DNA from: Leishmania mexicana MHOM/GT/2001/U1103
Taxonomy: Eukaryota; Euglenozoa; Kinetoplastea; Trypanosomatida; Trypanosomatidae
Assembly: GCF_000234665.1 (NCBI RefSeq)
Contig: NC_018336.1
Span: 1,219,069-1,283,068 of the forward strand
DNA: 64,000 nucleotides
Direction of reading: 5' to 3'
Positions 1 to 10,830 of the stretch are shown piece after piece. Positions within the stretch are counted from its first letter, which is position 1. Every line of letters starts with the position of its first letter. The position numbers and the translations under genes are program-made. The notes beneath the pieces are model-generated. The model was not told the DNA's origin, searched no databases, and saw only the letters and a list, made by a program, of their open reading frames with translations.

Positions 1-1389
1 ACGGCCAGCAGGGGGGGCGCACGTTTCTTCTCCCAGTTTTCCACACTTAACTGAGGGAGGACGTCAGCCAAACAAAAAACCCGCATTGCGCATCCCTGCC
101 GCTGGTGGCCGATTGAATGGGAAAGCCAAGCCGAGACGATGGCAGCGTACATTTTGTCCTTCAGCAGTGGCGGTTGTGCTTCGTACAGGCGCGCAAGCGG
201 AGAGGGCAAGAAAATGCATTTTGTTTTGTCATGCTCGCTTTTTCATTTCGCAGCGTAGACAAAATCCGCTGGTGCAGAGTAGACACTCGCACAGAACGGG
301 CTCTCGCAGCCGAGAAACGGCGTGGCGGGCGCGCATCTTATTGTGCAGAATATGTACACCCCCCCCTTTCAGCTTTACAGGCTCGAAGGAAAAGGTGGCG
401 ATGCTCATGACACGTTCGCGTTCTTCCTGCCTCTCGTCATTTTACATCTCTGCACTCAACTCTCTCTCTCTATCCTTTGCATACCCCACGTCTTCTTTCC
501 CGCCGCCTTATTCACTTGTGGTGGCGGTTTTCTTGCTTTTTTTTTCGCAGTGACAGTGCTTGGCTCCATCCAGGTTTTTCCCTGCCGCCTGCATGCTCAC
601 GGCCGCTATCCTCCCTCCTCCTCACTACGCATCTTCTTCTTTCACCGTTCGGGCGCCTGAACCCTCTTTCCATTCTCCCCTTTCACTTCCATCGTTTTAT
701 CACCCCCCCCTCCTCCCCACCGCACTCCATCCCACCCCTCGCGTCCACGCTCAGATTTTTACTTTGCGTACCGAGGCAGCATCCGGTGGTGAAGAAGAAG
801 CACCTCAAACGCAAGCAAGGGAAGGGCTGGCTCGGTTTTCTCGCTGTGCGTGGCGTTGCCCATCACATTCCCCTATTTCACGTTTCTCTTCCGTTTTTTC
901 TCTGAGCCTCTTCCGTGTCCATTCCCTTCCTTCTTTCGCACCCACTCAGTGGGCATATACCCTCCACCCTCCCCCCTCTCTCTGCTACGGTGGCTCTCTG
1001 CACCGCTGCACCCACCTTTACTGCTATCTTCTGTTGCTTCACCTCCGGCGTTTCTCTTGTCGTTTGCTTCACGCTGGCTTTTCGGTCTCGTTCGCCGTCT
1101 TGGTTCCCTCACGCAACCCCCACTGTCCCTTCATTGAGTTCGATTTTGGGCAGGTCACTGTTGCTGTTCTGCTCTATCTGTCGTGCACTAGAACAGTGCC
1201 GCAGGGTCGCCGTTTTTCACACACACACACACACACACGCATACATACAGACATACAGGACTGCTACGACTTGTGTCATCTTTGGCAGTCGCTCTGTGTA
1301 CGGTGTCGCACCACTATCGCGCCCCCTTCCGTTTTCCTGTTTCCCTCGTTAGCTCGGCACCTCGTCACCCGAACACTTAGCGGCTCACC
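1..1389. other. 5' spacer and 5' UTR region of gene 1
   Basis: No convincing gene is visible here. The stretch is strongly pyrimidine-rich on the + strand, with many CT runs between 430 and 1130 and a (CA)n microsatellite near 1218-1238. Open frames in it are rich in Ser, Pro, Leu, Phe and Cys and simply reflect the CT bias. The region probably holds the 3' flank of an upstream gene outside the window and the splice-acceptor zone of gene 1. Confidence 0.7.
1322..1352 (+). promoter_or_regulatory. candidate trans-splice acceptor of gene 1
   Basis: A pyrimidine tract of about 28 bases ends in an AG at 1351-1352, 37 bases before the ATG. This is the expected form of a trypanosomatid spliced-leader acceptor. 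Earlier AGs near 1190 and 1287 are alternatives that would give a longer 5' UTR. Confidence 0.35.
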
Positions 1390-4300
1390 ATGCCCTCCTG
1401 GACTGCAGCGAAGCCAGTTCCAAACTGGCCGGTAGAGCAGGAGACGCAGGCGTCTGGCGTGACGAAGCCTGCTGGCGCTTCGCCGGCACCAGAGGCCAGA
1501 AAGATCTCCGCAAACGGCAACGCTTTCGTCTCCGCTGCTCCAGCCAATGCTGGCGCCAAGCCAGCCATCGCTTACCGTGCTTTCCCAGGAAGCGGTGGCG
1601 TCAGGGGGCCTGCAGTTAACATCATACCTGGTCTGCGGCCCCCGCAGCTGCAGCAGCCAAAGGGTAACGCCATGATGATGGACAGTGGCTACGGCAACTC
1701 GATGTACCGCCCCAGCAACATGAGAGGCTATGCCAGCATGTGCGACTTTGGCGGCATGAGCTCGACGCAGCCACCGGGCTTCATGTACGGTAATCGGAAT
1801 GGTATGGCCAGCGGCTCCGGCTCCATGGGTGGGGGCCAGGACGGCATGGGTGGCTACGGCTCTATGGCTGGCGGCGTTTCGATTTACGGTGGGATGGGTT
1901 GCAAATCGATGGTCTCCTTGTACGGGATGGGTGGTTCGATGAACTGGATGTACGGCATGGGCGGCAACCCAATAGGCTCCCTATACGGCATGGACGGTCC
2001 GGTGGGCTTCATGTATGGCATGGGGTGCCCGACGGGTTCCATGTACGGCATGGGCGGCATGGGCTACATGATGGCCCGCTCCATGAGCTTCTCCTCCTAC
2101 GGTGGCCAAAGCATCTACGGCTCGATAGGCGGCAACTCGCTCATGAAGATTGGTGACAGCGCTTACAGCATTGGCGGCATGTGGAGTACGGAGCCGGGCT
2201 CCCAGGTGCGTCGGCACCCCGACTGCGACATGCCAACTGTGGCAAAGGCTCTGCAGGACGACGATGAGACGCGCAGGTGCCTGGTTCCCACTACGGCAAC
2301 AATGCAGAGGGGTGCGGACAACCAGCTGCCCATGAAAGGTGCTGCTACTGCCGCGACCAACGGCGCCAAGGCCGCAGAAGAGTACGAGAAGGTGGCGAGC
2401 GGCGACAAGTCGAAGTTGGAGGGGGACGACCACGTGGACGAGAGAGTGAAACAGGAGACTAAGTCGCGGGCGAGGTCCTCGCCGCCGGCCGTCCTCAACA
2501 GCGAAGTCTCCGCTGCAAAAGCCAACGAGGACAAGGACGGGGTCACCTTCCGCAACGGTATCCGTGGCATCGTTATTGTCGAGAACGCCAAGAGCACAAC
2601 GGTGATGGTGGAGAGGGCGGAAACGGGCTATAAGGTGTCCCTAAAACTGGCGTCTGGCGAGCCAGCAGAATGCAAGGTGAGCGAGGTGATGGAGGGCGCC
2701 GACGCGGACATGAGCAAATCCGCCGTACTGAACACTGTTTCGACACACCTGCTCAGCGGCCACAATGTCGCCTTGATCGCCGTCGACAGAGAAGAGAAAA
2801 TGTCGGCAGCCGTAGAGAATGCCATCGTCACATTCTACGCGGGATCGCTTGGGAAGCTGGTGGGAGACCACGAGTGGAGGGCAACCTTCTCCGCGGCAGC
2901 GATTTCGGGTGCGACCAACTACCGCGACCTGCAGGACGACAAGGCGACGGCGGCCCTGCCGAAGGCCATCGCGCTCGGCTCCAACCCCATCTGCGGCGCC
3001 TGCATCATGGACCTCAAGAAGGTGATGATGAAGGACGTAGAGACGGTGGCAGTGCACGTGAAGGGTGTGCTTGCGAAAAAGACGCACCCGCGGGAGACCG
3101 TGCTCATGCAGGCCATCTTGCGCATCCGCATGGAGAAGGACTTGTTCATCTGCTCCATGAACGCCTACGTCGTGCGCGACAGCGAGACAGCGGAGGCCTT
3201 GGCGATCCTCGACGACCGCCGCGTGCCAGTTCCAGTGCTGCGCCCCGCCATTGGCGGGTCGACGTGCACGACCGCCGTCATGTTCCTCTCCGGCGCTGCC
3301 CCGGCGGCGGCGGAGGCAGAAGCGATGCGCATCATGGGCACCCTGTGTGCGAAGGAGAGCTCGCCGCCTCGCAGCGGTAATGTGCAGTGCTTCATCGAGT
3401 ACGCGGACGAGCAGATCAAGAAGATCGGGGAGATGGAAAATCTCAGCAGCGCTGAGAAAGACCGCTGCGCGCGCATGGTGAAGAGGATGCGGACAATGGC
3501 GAGCGATGCAAGGGAGCTGATCGGCAACATGGAGATGGAGCCAAGCGTGTACCCTATTCATAGCAAGAGCAGCGCCCCCAGCGTGGCCGCACTGGCAGCA
3601 GCTGACAAGGAGAGCAATGCCAAAGAGGCCGCTGCGCTGACCGAAGCCGCCAAGACGGGCGACATCGCCGCAAACAGGAAGCCGAAGCAGGCGGCCGTCC
3701 CCGACGGCAAGGCGCCGACTGCGGAGAAGCATGCACTGCACTCGAAGGCAGACGCTGCGACGCCGGCGGCACCAGCGAGCCCCTTCAACTCAATCCACCG
3801 TCTAGCGTACCTGCAAGACGCCATTGCGCCGTCTATCGGAAAGGTGGTGCAGGTGATCGTGGACGGCGGGATGAAAGCGTATGACGTGGACGAGTGCATT
3901 GAACGCCCTGCCGGCGCAAATGTGCACGCCGTGGGAGAGTCCAACGAACTGAGGCGCATGGCGGCCTTGGTAGCCGCCGGCTTCAACGTCGCCCTGCTCG
4001 GCGCGGAGTTCACGGAGCCGACGCGACCGGGTGCGCAGATGACGTGGCAGTATGTGAGACTCTTGCTCACGTTGGTGCTCAAGTCTGCCGAGCCGGAGAC
4101 GGCAACGGAGGCGACGCTGCACATGTCCGTGGTGCACGAGCGCGAGGTCCTGGCGGACCTGGGCTCCGGCGACACAGCACGACATTCCCTGGTGGTGGCC
4201 ATGTCGCCCCTCTTTGGGCCTGTGGTGCAAGGCAGCACCGGGGTAAAGGCCAGCACGCCAGAGGAGTTGGAGGAGGTGATGAGCAAGACACTCGCCAACG

Positions 4301-6174
4301 CCAAGCCGGCGCTGAAGGATGGCGCCATGATTGTGATGACAGCGGTGGTGCGACAGAACCGCCACGACGATGTGATGGTGGGCTCCGTCTTCGCCGTCTC
4401 GTCGGCGGACCTGCGCCCGTACAAGAGCATTCTTGAGCACAACCCGAGTTACTGTCGAACTCTCTTTTCTTACGCCCTCGGTGGCCCGTCGTCTACTGGC
4501 GTTCTCATCACAGCCTCCCGCAAGATGAATGCGCCGGAGCTGGCGAACGCGTTCAGCATGCAGCGCAACGTGGCTCACGTTGGAGTGCCGGCCTCGCGCA
4601 GAGGGAGCGTGAGGGAGTTTATCCAGTATGCACGCGGCTCGCTGGAGCGGCAAAAGAAGAAAGTGGCCGCGGAGACGGAGCCGGCAGAGAAGGAGGCGGC
4701 GGAGAAGAGTCTATGTCGCCTCGCGGAGAGCCTGCGCGACCACGAGGAGCTGTTGGCCAACCCGAAGACTGCTGAGGTCAAAGCCTACCCACCCGAGTCT
4801 GTTGCAGGAGTTGCGTTGTCGCCGACGGCAAGGGAGTGCCCGGGCCGCGCGGCGACACCGCCGGAGTTGCAACAGTTTCTGGAGCGTGGCGCCGAGCTCC
4901 AGCGTGAGGAGGCACAGAAGGGCACCGCGAGGGTGACCCCAGATGCGGATCGAGCACCACAGCCACAAGAGGCCAAGTCCGAAAAGCTGCAATCACTGCA
5001 AGCGCATCAGACGGAGGAGCCAAAACTGCAGAAAGAAGAGTTGCGGAAGCCGCAGCCCGCCGAGGAGCAGCAGACACCACAGCAAGGGAACGCATTCAAG
5101 GAGGAGCCGCAGGAAGCCGTGCAGGACGACAACACACAGGCGGTGCAGATCCTGGCCGTCATCACAGAGGACATTTGCAGTGGCTTGCAGGTGAAAGAGG
5201 GGTGGTCAGTAGAGAGCAGCGGCGAGCAGCTCATCGTCACGGATGTCCAGGGGCCGCACAGCTTCCTGGTGGACGAGGTGGTAGTGCGGCAGAACCGCGG
5301 CTCACCCATCGACTCGACAGTGCTCGAGGAGTTGCGCCACCGTTTTTTGCAGGGCAACAATGTAGCCCTCCTCACCACTGAGGCTCGCGGCTCTATGGCG
5401 AGCCTGGAGATGGTGGACCGCACGGTGCGCCGCATTCTGGGCAAGATGCCGCCGTCCAACTCGCTCTTTATGTCGCTCTGTGCACTGAAGGAGAAGGAGA
5501 ACGCCGTGCTCGACACGCTCACCGACGGCGGTGAGTTCCAGACCGTTGAATTGAACGCGTCGCCCCTGTTCGGCCCGTCGATGGCCGGCGCCAACTTCGT
5601 AAAGGTTAGCATGGTGGAACAGTTCTCAAAGCTGATGGGCGGTGGCCTTCGCAAGTGCGGCCAGAGTCGCGCGTGCGTCGTACTGCAGCTCGTGCAGGTG
5701 GAAATTAGGGAGGAGCAGCAGGACGTCAACGTGTCCTCGCTTCTCGCTCTCATGTGCCCTGGCGACACCTCCATCTACCGCCACGCGCTGGACCAGCCAG
5801 TCAGGGAGCACGGGCTGCTCTCCCTGGTCTTCAGCGGTTCCTGTTACACGGTCTTCGCCGTTGGCCTGACGAGGCAGCCGATCGACGAGGGCTGCCTGAT
5901 TCTCCCGCGCCTCGGGCAGGCCTTCAAGGGCTCGGTGCGTAACTTCAAGCCACGCGGTGGCAGTGTGAAGCGTTTCATTGAGCACACCAACAGAGTCGTC
6001 GCGTATATGCAGCAGAACTGTGAGCGCACCACCTCCGACGAGGAGAAGGCGAAGATGCAGGGGTACATCGACGCGGTGAAGTTTATACTGGAGCAGTCCG
6101 AGGCCTACCTGGCGGACCCCGTTAACAAGATGCCGCCGAGCTTCCCCGACGTGCGCGAGCGCCGTAAGCGCTAG
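1390..6174 (+). CDS. gene 1: SMYG-repeat protein with three pseudo-kinesin domains
   Basis: Protein of 1594 aa; the start is the first in-frame ATG after the acceptor tract. Residues 1-95 are Ala/Pro-rich. Residues about 98-261 are a Gly/Met/Tyr/Ser repeat block (motif GSMYGMGG and variants). Residues 262-380 are a charged linker. Three divergent kinesin-motor-like domains follow: A at about 383-722 (P-loop position 'GHNVALIAVDREEK'), B at about 801-1134 ('GFNVALLGAEFTEP') and C at about 1250-1594 ('GNNVALLTTEARGS'). B and C keep 'SPLFGP'; A has 'SNPICG' instead. Each ends in a neck-like segment such as 'PPRSGNVQCFIEYA'. None has a Walker A GKT/S, an SSRSH or a DLAGSE motif, so ATPase activity is unlikely. 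The linker between B and C is Gln/Glu-rich. Paralogous to genes 2, 4, 5, 6, 7 and 8. The kinesin link is my inference from motif order. Cellular role is unknown; a cytoskeletal scaffold is plausible. Confidence 0.93.
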   Translation: MPSWTAAKPVPNWPVEQETQASGVTKPAGASPAPEARKISANGNAFVSAAPANAGAKPAIAYRAFPGSGGVRGPAVNIIPGLRPPQLQQPKGNAMMMDSGYGNSMYRPSNMRGYASMCDFGGMSSTQPPGFMYGNRNGMASGSGSMGGGQDGMGGYGSMAGGVSIYGGMGCKSMVSLYGMGGSMNWMYGMGGNPIGSLYGMDGPVGFMYGMGCPTGSMYGMGGMGYMMARSMSFSSYGGQSIYGSIGGNSLMKIGDSAYSIGGMWSTEPGSQVRRHPDCDMPTVAKALQDDDETRRCLVPTTATMQRGADNQLPMKGAATAATNGAKAAEEYEKVASGDKSKLEGDDHVDERVKQETKSRARSSPPAVLNSEVSAAKANEDKDGVTFRNGIRGIVIVENAKSTTVMVERAETGYKVSLKLASGEPAECKVSEVMEGADADMSKSAVLNTVSTHLLSGHNVALIAVDREEKMSAAVENAIVTFYAGSLGKLVGDHEWRATFSAAAISGATNYRDLQDDKATAALPKAIALGSNPICGACIMDLKKVMMKDVETVAVHVKGVLAKKTHPRETVLMQAILRIRMEKDLFICSMNAYVVRDSETAEALAILDDRRVPVPVLRPAIGGSTCTTAVMFLSGAAPAAAEAEAMRIMGTLCAKESSPPRSGNVQCFIEYADEQIKKIGEMENLSSAEKDRCARMVKRMRTMASDARELIGNMEMEPSVYPIHSKSSAPSVAALAAADKESNAKEAAALTEAAKTGDIAANRKPKQAAVPDGKAPTAEKHALHSKADAATPAAPASPFNSIHRLAYLQDAIAPSIGKVVQVIVDGGMKAYDVDECIERPAGANVHAVGESNELRRMAALVAAGFNVALLGAEFTEPTRPGAQMTWQYVRLLLTLVLKSAEPETATEATLHMSVVHEREVLADLGSGDTARHSLVVAMSPLFGPVVQGSTGVKASTPEELEEVMSKTLANAKPALKDGAMIVMTAVVRQNRHDDVMVGSVFAVSSADLRPYKSILEHNPSYCRTLFSYALGGPSSTGVLITASRKMNAPELANAFSMQRNVAHVGVPASRRGSVREFIQYARGSLERQKKKVAAETEPAEKEAAEKSLCRLAESLRDHEELLANPKTAEVKAYPPESVAGVALSPTARECPGRAATPPELQQFLERGAELQREEAQKGTARVTPDADRAPQPQEAKSEKLQSLQAHQTEEPKLQKEELRKPQPAEEQQTPQQGNAFKEEPQEAVQDDNTQAVQILAVITEDICSGLQVKEGWSVESSGEQLIVTDVQGPHSFLVDEVVVRQNRGSPIDSTVLEELRHRFLQGNNVALLTTEARGSMASLEMVDRTVRRILGKMPPSNSLFMSLCALKEKENAVLDTLTDGGEFQTVELNASPLFGPSMAGANFVKVSMVEQFSKLMGGGLRKCGQSRACVVLQLVQVEIREEQQDVNVSSLLALMCPGDTSIYRHALDQPVREHGLLSLVFSGSCYTVFAVGLTRQPIDEGCLILPRLGQAFKGSVRNFKPRGGSVKRFIEHTNRVVAYMQQNCERTTSDEEKAKMQGYIDAVKFILEQSEAYLADPVNKMPPSFPDVRERRKR
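1690..2175 (+). repeat. SMYG repeat block of gene 1
   Basis: In-frame imperfect repeats encode Gly/Met/Tyr/Ser units such as 'GNPIGSLYGMDG' and 'GCPTGSMYGMGGMG'. The DNA unit core is tccatgtacggcatgggc. The block is more degenerate than in genes 4 and 6. The part at 1801-1876 is almost identical to gene 6. Confidence 0.85.
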
Positions 6175-8340
6175 GGCACTTTCCTCGGTCAGTGCCGGCT
6201 TTGCGTCTGGCCGTGTATATGTTGATGAACGGTGATTTATGTTTGTCTTCTTGTGTCTGTCTGTCCTGTTCCTCTTGCAGCAAGTCAGCCTCCGACGTTT
6301 ATGCCAGTCATCACTGTAGCCATTCTCTCTTCCTCGTTGTTGGAGAGGTTTGGGCGCTCTCTCGTTTCACGGAGCTGTGCGCCCGTGATGCCGCCTGCCT
6401 CTGTTGTGGATTTCCGACGACGGGGAGGAAGGAGAAAGGGGCGCCACAGCGAGAGGGACAGAAAAATGCTCTTGGAGATTATTTCTCTGCCTTTCGCCCT
6501 TATGTCCATGGACGCAAGCGAGGGCGGAGGGGATGGAGATGGATGCGTGCCCGATGGCGTGATGGACAGGAAATGAAACGTAGGCGGCGCAGCGTGAGTG
6601 CTGTTCGTTTTTCTTTGTACGAGTGCGTAAGGGGAGAGGGGGGGGAGGGGTGTATTGGGAGGGGAGAGAGAGGACAAGTGTTTTCTTTCTCTCCGTGCCT
6701 TTCTTCTCCCTGCACGCCCCGCCACACACGCACACTTCTGAAGCCCTGGACCAACTTCTTTGGCGTTTCTTTCTCTTTACTCTCTTGTGTAGTGTATGGG
6801 TGCACCAAAGGCCTTGTAGCCGCTCGTTGCGTGGATACGCACATGTCCCCATCTTCGTCATCTCCCTTTCCGTCTCGTGCCACTCGCTGCTCCCCATTGT
6901 CTTCCCCCTGCAACACTCGTCCTGCTCTCCTCCTCCCGCATCCGCGCGTGTCTTTCCTTGTCTCGCTGTCCTAGGCACTGCGGCCTAGCATGTGTATCGC
7001 TTATGGTGATCTGGAACCTGCACTGCAGGATTGGGAACGAGGGAGGCGAGGCAGGGTGAAAGAGGGAGAGAGGGGGGGGGGTGCCGTCTCGCACCCTGCT
7101 TCCCTGTTCGTCTCATGCAGTGTGAGGTGTTGCCATCAACATAGTCGATCTGTTCGCCTCTTGTTTCTTTGCTGAGGTTCTTCTCACTTGCGTCACCGTG
7201 GCATTCGCGTAGGCGATGGTGAAGGGCACGCTTCTGCGTGCGTGCGAGTACATGTGTGTGTGGATGTCGTGCACCCCTTTCTGAGGTGCTTATACACCTC
7301 TATGTGTGTGTATCTCTATGTGCATGTGCATATCTACAGATGGCGTTTTCATGTTGTGTCTGCGTATTTCTTCTCTGCGTTTTTTTCCTTTTTGTGTGTG
7401 TGTGTGTTTGCCGGTGCTGGTGCCCTGCCCTGCCCTGCCCCCCCCCCCCGCATCTCCATGATGACTGTTATTCTTTTCATATGTTCGTTCTTTTCCCATC
7501 CCTTGCTCTGCGTTTTGTCCGCTCCTCCTCTCCGTCCATGTCTTAGTCTCCCTCTCCCCATGTTTTTGCGCATGCGCGTGTGCGTGGGTGACATGGCGCT
7601 GCGGCACTGCAATACAGCAGCACTGTGTAAAAGAAGGAAAAGGCGACAACAAAAAATGCTAATAAAACGAGAGAGAAGTGACGCTGGATGTGGGGACTGG
7701 AAATGGATCCTCTCCTATGTGGTGAAGCAGGCCAGCGATGCGCCTTCAATCTTGAAAAAATGAGAAGTAACAGAGGTTCAGTGTGTGTGTGTGTGGACGG
7801 CAGGTGTATGGAGATGATGCTAGTGGGAGGAGGGGGGGGGGAGCAGGGGGCGAGTGGCGGGTATTGGCACATTTTCCTGTATAACACGACCTCCTCTCCT
7901 CTCTTCCGTGCCCTGTCGGTCTCTTCAAGCGCCCGTTTTTTCTTATATTGCCTCGGACGGAGACGGTACTCCGCACCGATGCCGCCTCTTGTTTCGTTCC
8001 CTTCTTGAGCTCTTTCTTCTTGTCTCGCATTTAGTACCGCTACTCCCTGCGCGCTCGTCGCCACCTTCCACAAAGTACCAAAAATTTCTCTGCCTCCACC
8101 CTTATTCTGGTGTGATCGACGGCGGTGGGAAAGGACTGGCGATGCAGTGGCGCGAAACACGGGTGGCCGACACCTCCATCGTTCTTTTGTTTACGTCTTT
8201 CTGTGAATTTTGTTACCACGGAAAACATGCGCACAAGTCATGTGTCACCTCCTTCCCTCTTGCTGTGCGTGAGTATCTCTAAGCTCGTGCGCGTCGCTCT
8301 TTCTGTGCTGATTTATAATGATTAATATCCTCCCCTCTCG
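6175..8340. other. 3' flank of gene 1, no gene seen
   Basis: Non-coding, T/C- and TG-rich sequence. It includes a TG run near 7393-7407, a CCCTG pentamer array running into poly-C at about 7422-7450, and a second TG run near 7780-7794. The open frames are low-complexity Cys/Phe/Leu/Ser/Val readings of CT and GT runs. It is most likely the 3' UTR of gene 1. Confidence 0.7.
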
Positions 8341-8912
8341 CCCCTGATGACCGGAGACACATCAGCGTGGTATCTCATGAACCAGAACCTCACTCTCTGT
8401 GGGAGGAAGCCAGGCAGCCCGCCCTATCCCCCTCCCCACGCCGCACCACCTCTGGTGGTGACAAGGTCATGCACCAACGACGTAGGGTGGGCGAAGCGAT
8501 CTATGGCTGCTGATGTCGGCGGTCAGGTCCTGGATGAGGCTGCGGTGGAGACACCTGCCATAGTGAACACGTCTGTGCCATCGAAACGATGGGCAGAGTG
8601 TCCGCGTGACGCGAACGCATCCCATCCGGTCCTCTCACTCCCTACTGGTGGTAGGCAGCCTGGGTGCTAACCCGATGTGGAGGCACCAGGTGGCGACGGG
8701 CATGATGGGGAAGTGGCTGTGAGGCGACCTACAAAGTGTCGGATCGGTAGATTTTGATCCAAGGACCGTGATCTGATGGCTGAGTTGGCATCATTGCTGT
8801 ACCACGCGTCTTTCGCTGCTCTGCACCACGTGATGGAGCCTGTGCCTGGGTGGGGTAGAGTGGGGCTCAGATTATGTCCTATGGCAGAGAATGAACGCGG
8901 TGAAAGGAAAAG
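8341..8912 (+). mobile_element. SIDER-type short degenerate retroposon
   Basis: A block of about 570 bp that is compositionally unlike its CT-rich surroundings. It opens with cccctgatgaccggagacac, which I recognise as the 5' signature of Leishmania SIDER elements (degenerate non-autonomous relatives of ingi/DIRE retroposons). It ends in an A-rich stretch near 8901-8912 (gaaaggaaaag), as a retroposed 3' tail would. No coding capacity is evident and I see no clear target-site duplication. It lies in sense orientation in the probable 3' UTR of gene 1. SIDER2 copies in such positions are known to lower mRNA stability, so it may regulate gene 1. Subfamily is not assigned. Confidence 0.8.
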
Positions 8913-10830
8913 ATTCTCCTCTATTCTTTGTTCTCTTTTGCCATGTCACGATTCGCTGTGTGTGTGTGTGTGTTGGCTATTCCTGTCCCTCTTTCTCTTC
9001 GCACTCCTGTCTCTGTCCGTGTTTGCACACGACATTACGATGTGCTTTACGTTACTTTAACAGTTTCGCGCTGTTTCCTATCACACGTATGTGCGTCTTC
9101 TTCAGCACCAGCATTTTGTCCCCACCCCACCCCCTCTGTTTGCCTCCCTCTTTGTATGCCTCATCACCTCCCTCTCCATCACTTCGCCTTTGCCCTTTGC
9201 CTGGTTGTGTTTGGTGATGTCCTTTTCGCCGCTATGGTGGACTGCGGTGCGGCTGGAAGTATGAGAGGTCTGTGTGTGTGTTTATCTCACCTTTTACGTT
9301 GGTGATGTCTTCTTGCTAACGTATGTTTCCACCTCCACCCCCCTGCTTGCGTGTCGGTGCATTCCCCCCTCGCTCACTCGTATACGCGTATGTGACAGCT
9401 GTCGTGTCTTTCTTCCTCTTTCTGTCCCTTCTCCGCTTGCTCATTTTTGCTCTGTTGACGTGGCTATTCGACGCCTCCGTGGCCTATCATGCCTATCGTG
9501 CCTCTCCGTCTCTCCCTTCCCCCCTCTCTCTCCGCGTGTGTGTGTGTGCGTGTAATTTTTTTTGTGTGTGTGCCACTGCATTTTTTTTTCGTGTTTCAGC
9601 TGCGAGCATGTGCGCGGTGCGGTTGGCGCTGTTATCCGCTTCCCTATGTGAATTGTTGTTCTCTCTTCTTGTCTTTCGTGTGGAAGAGCATTACCCGTAC
9701 CAGACATCGACAGCGATGCGAAGAAGAGTGCCGGTACCAACGCACAACTTGCCAGTATGATCGCTCACGATCTCTGCGCGCAGAGAGGATTCACACGAGA
9801 CGTGCAAGGAGAGGGAGGGGATGGGCAGAATACGGTCTGTTGGGAGGGGGGGATGCTGTATGTGCGCGCGCTGGGGCGAGGATGCAGGTGTAAGGAGAGA
9901 TGAAGCATGGAAAGAATGCCTTTGCATGTCCGTTTCTCTTTGTCTCTTTTGCCCTCTGTCCTTGCCCTCTCCTCTGCCTCAGTGCCGCGCCTGTTCCTCT
10001 CCTAGCCTCCTCCACTAGCGGGGCACGCACGCACGCACAGCACAGCACAGGCTCAGCTATGTCGCGCAGGGAGGGCGCGTTCTCTGCCCTTTCCATATGA
10101 GCAACAACAAAAGGAACACAGCCCCGCTGCAGCGAAATGGCCTGATGGCTGAGTATTCTTTCGTTCTTACTCTACTGTTTTTCTCCTGGAGCGCGCATTT
10201 GAACTCGCAGAGGTATGACGCGTCCATGACCGGTGCGCGATGGCTCACCTCCTTCCACCCCATCCCACTGCCGGCTCTCTTTTCCGCCTCCCTTCTCTCT
10301 CTCTTGCTGCGTCGACACCTATCAACACGTCCTTGCGTCTCTTGGCCACTCTGTGCTGCTCGTGCTTCTCTCTCCCCTCGCGCTCTGCGTGTCTCTACAT
10401 CTCCCACGGATGACATAGAGCTTTTGCCAGTTTTTCTTTGCTTCGTTCTCTTCTCCGCGCACGCGCATCTCTCCTCCTCCTCCTTCTCCTTCACTATTCG
10501 TCACTGAGAGCGTGCGCGTGTGGGTGTGCCGTGTATGCGTTCTACCGCCGCTCCTTCGCGAGTACACCGAAGAGGTCCTCCGCTAAAACCCAACCGACTC
10601 ACATCCACTCATAAATACCTAATCACACCCCAGAGCTGAGAAGGCAGGAGTCCGGCATCGTAGAGGAACACCCTTACACACTACCCCCCCCCCCCAACAC
10701 GCCGATATCCCCGCGCGCCTCGACGGGCATCGCACATAGTACGCGTACATCAAGAAACTTCTTGCTCAACGGGCACCGGCGCGCATCTTTTCCCCTCAGA
10801 TAGTTTTACTGGGCCGTTACGTTCTCTAGG
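8913..10830. other. spacer between the SIDER element and gene 2
   Basis: No gene is seen. TG microsatellites occur near 8958-8974 and 9536-9552, with CT-rich runs throughout and a short GCAC/AGCAC array near 10023-10048. The last 300 bases (10510-10830) lose the CT bias and are A/C-rich, consistent with a 5' UTR of gene 2. Confidence 0.65.
10466..10508 (+). promoter_or_regulatory. candidate trans-splice acceptor of gene 2
   Basis: A strong CT tract (ctcctcctcctccttctcct core) is followed by the first AG at 10507-10508. This would give a 5' UTR of about 322 bases. A shorter tract with AG at 10798-10799 is a weaker alternative. Confidence 0.35.

Noticed and set aside
2641..3741. Long antisense open frames inside genes, such as this one and 36828-37898 (-)
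   Set aside because: They are rich in His, Arg and Ala and mirror the codon bias of GC-rich sense genes. They lie wholly within well supported genes on the other strand.
7422..7450. CCCTG pentamers and poly-C as a telomere-like or satellite signal
   Set aside because: Only three or so pentamers, not the TTAGGG telomere unit of this group; an ordinary microsatellite.
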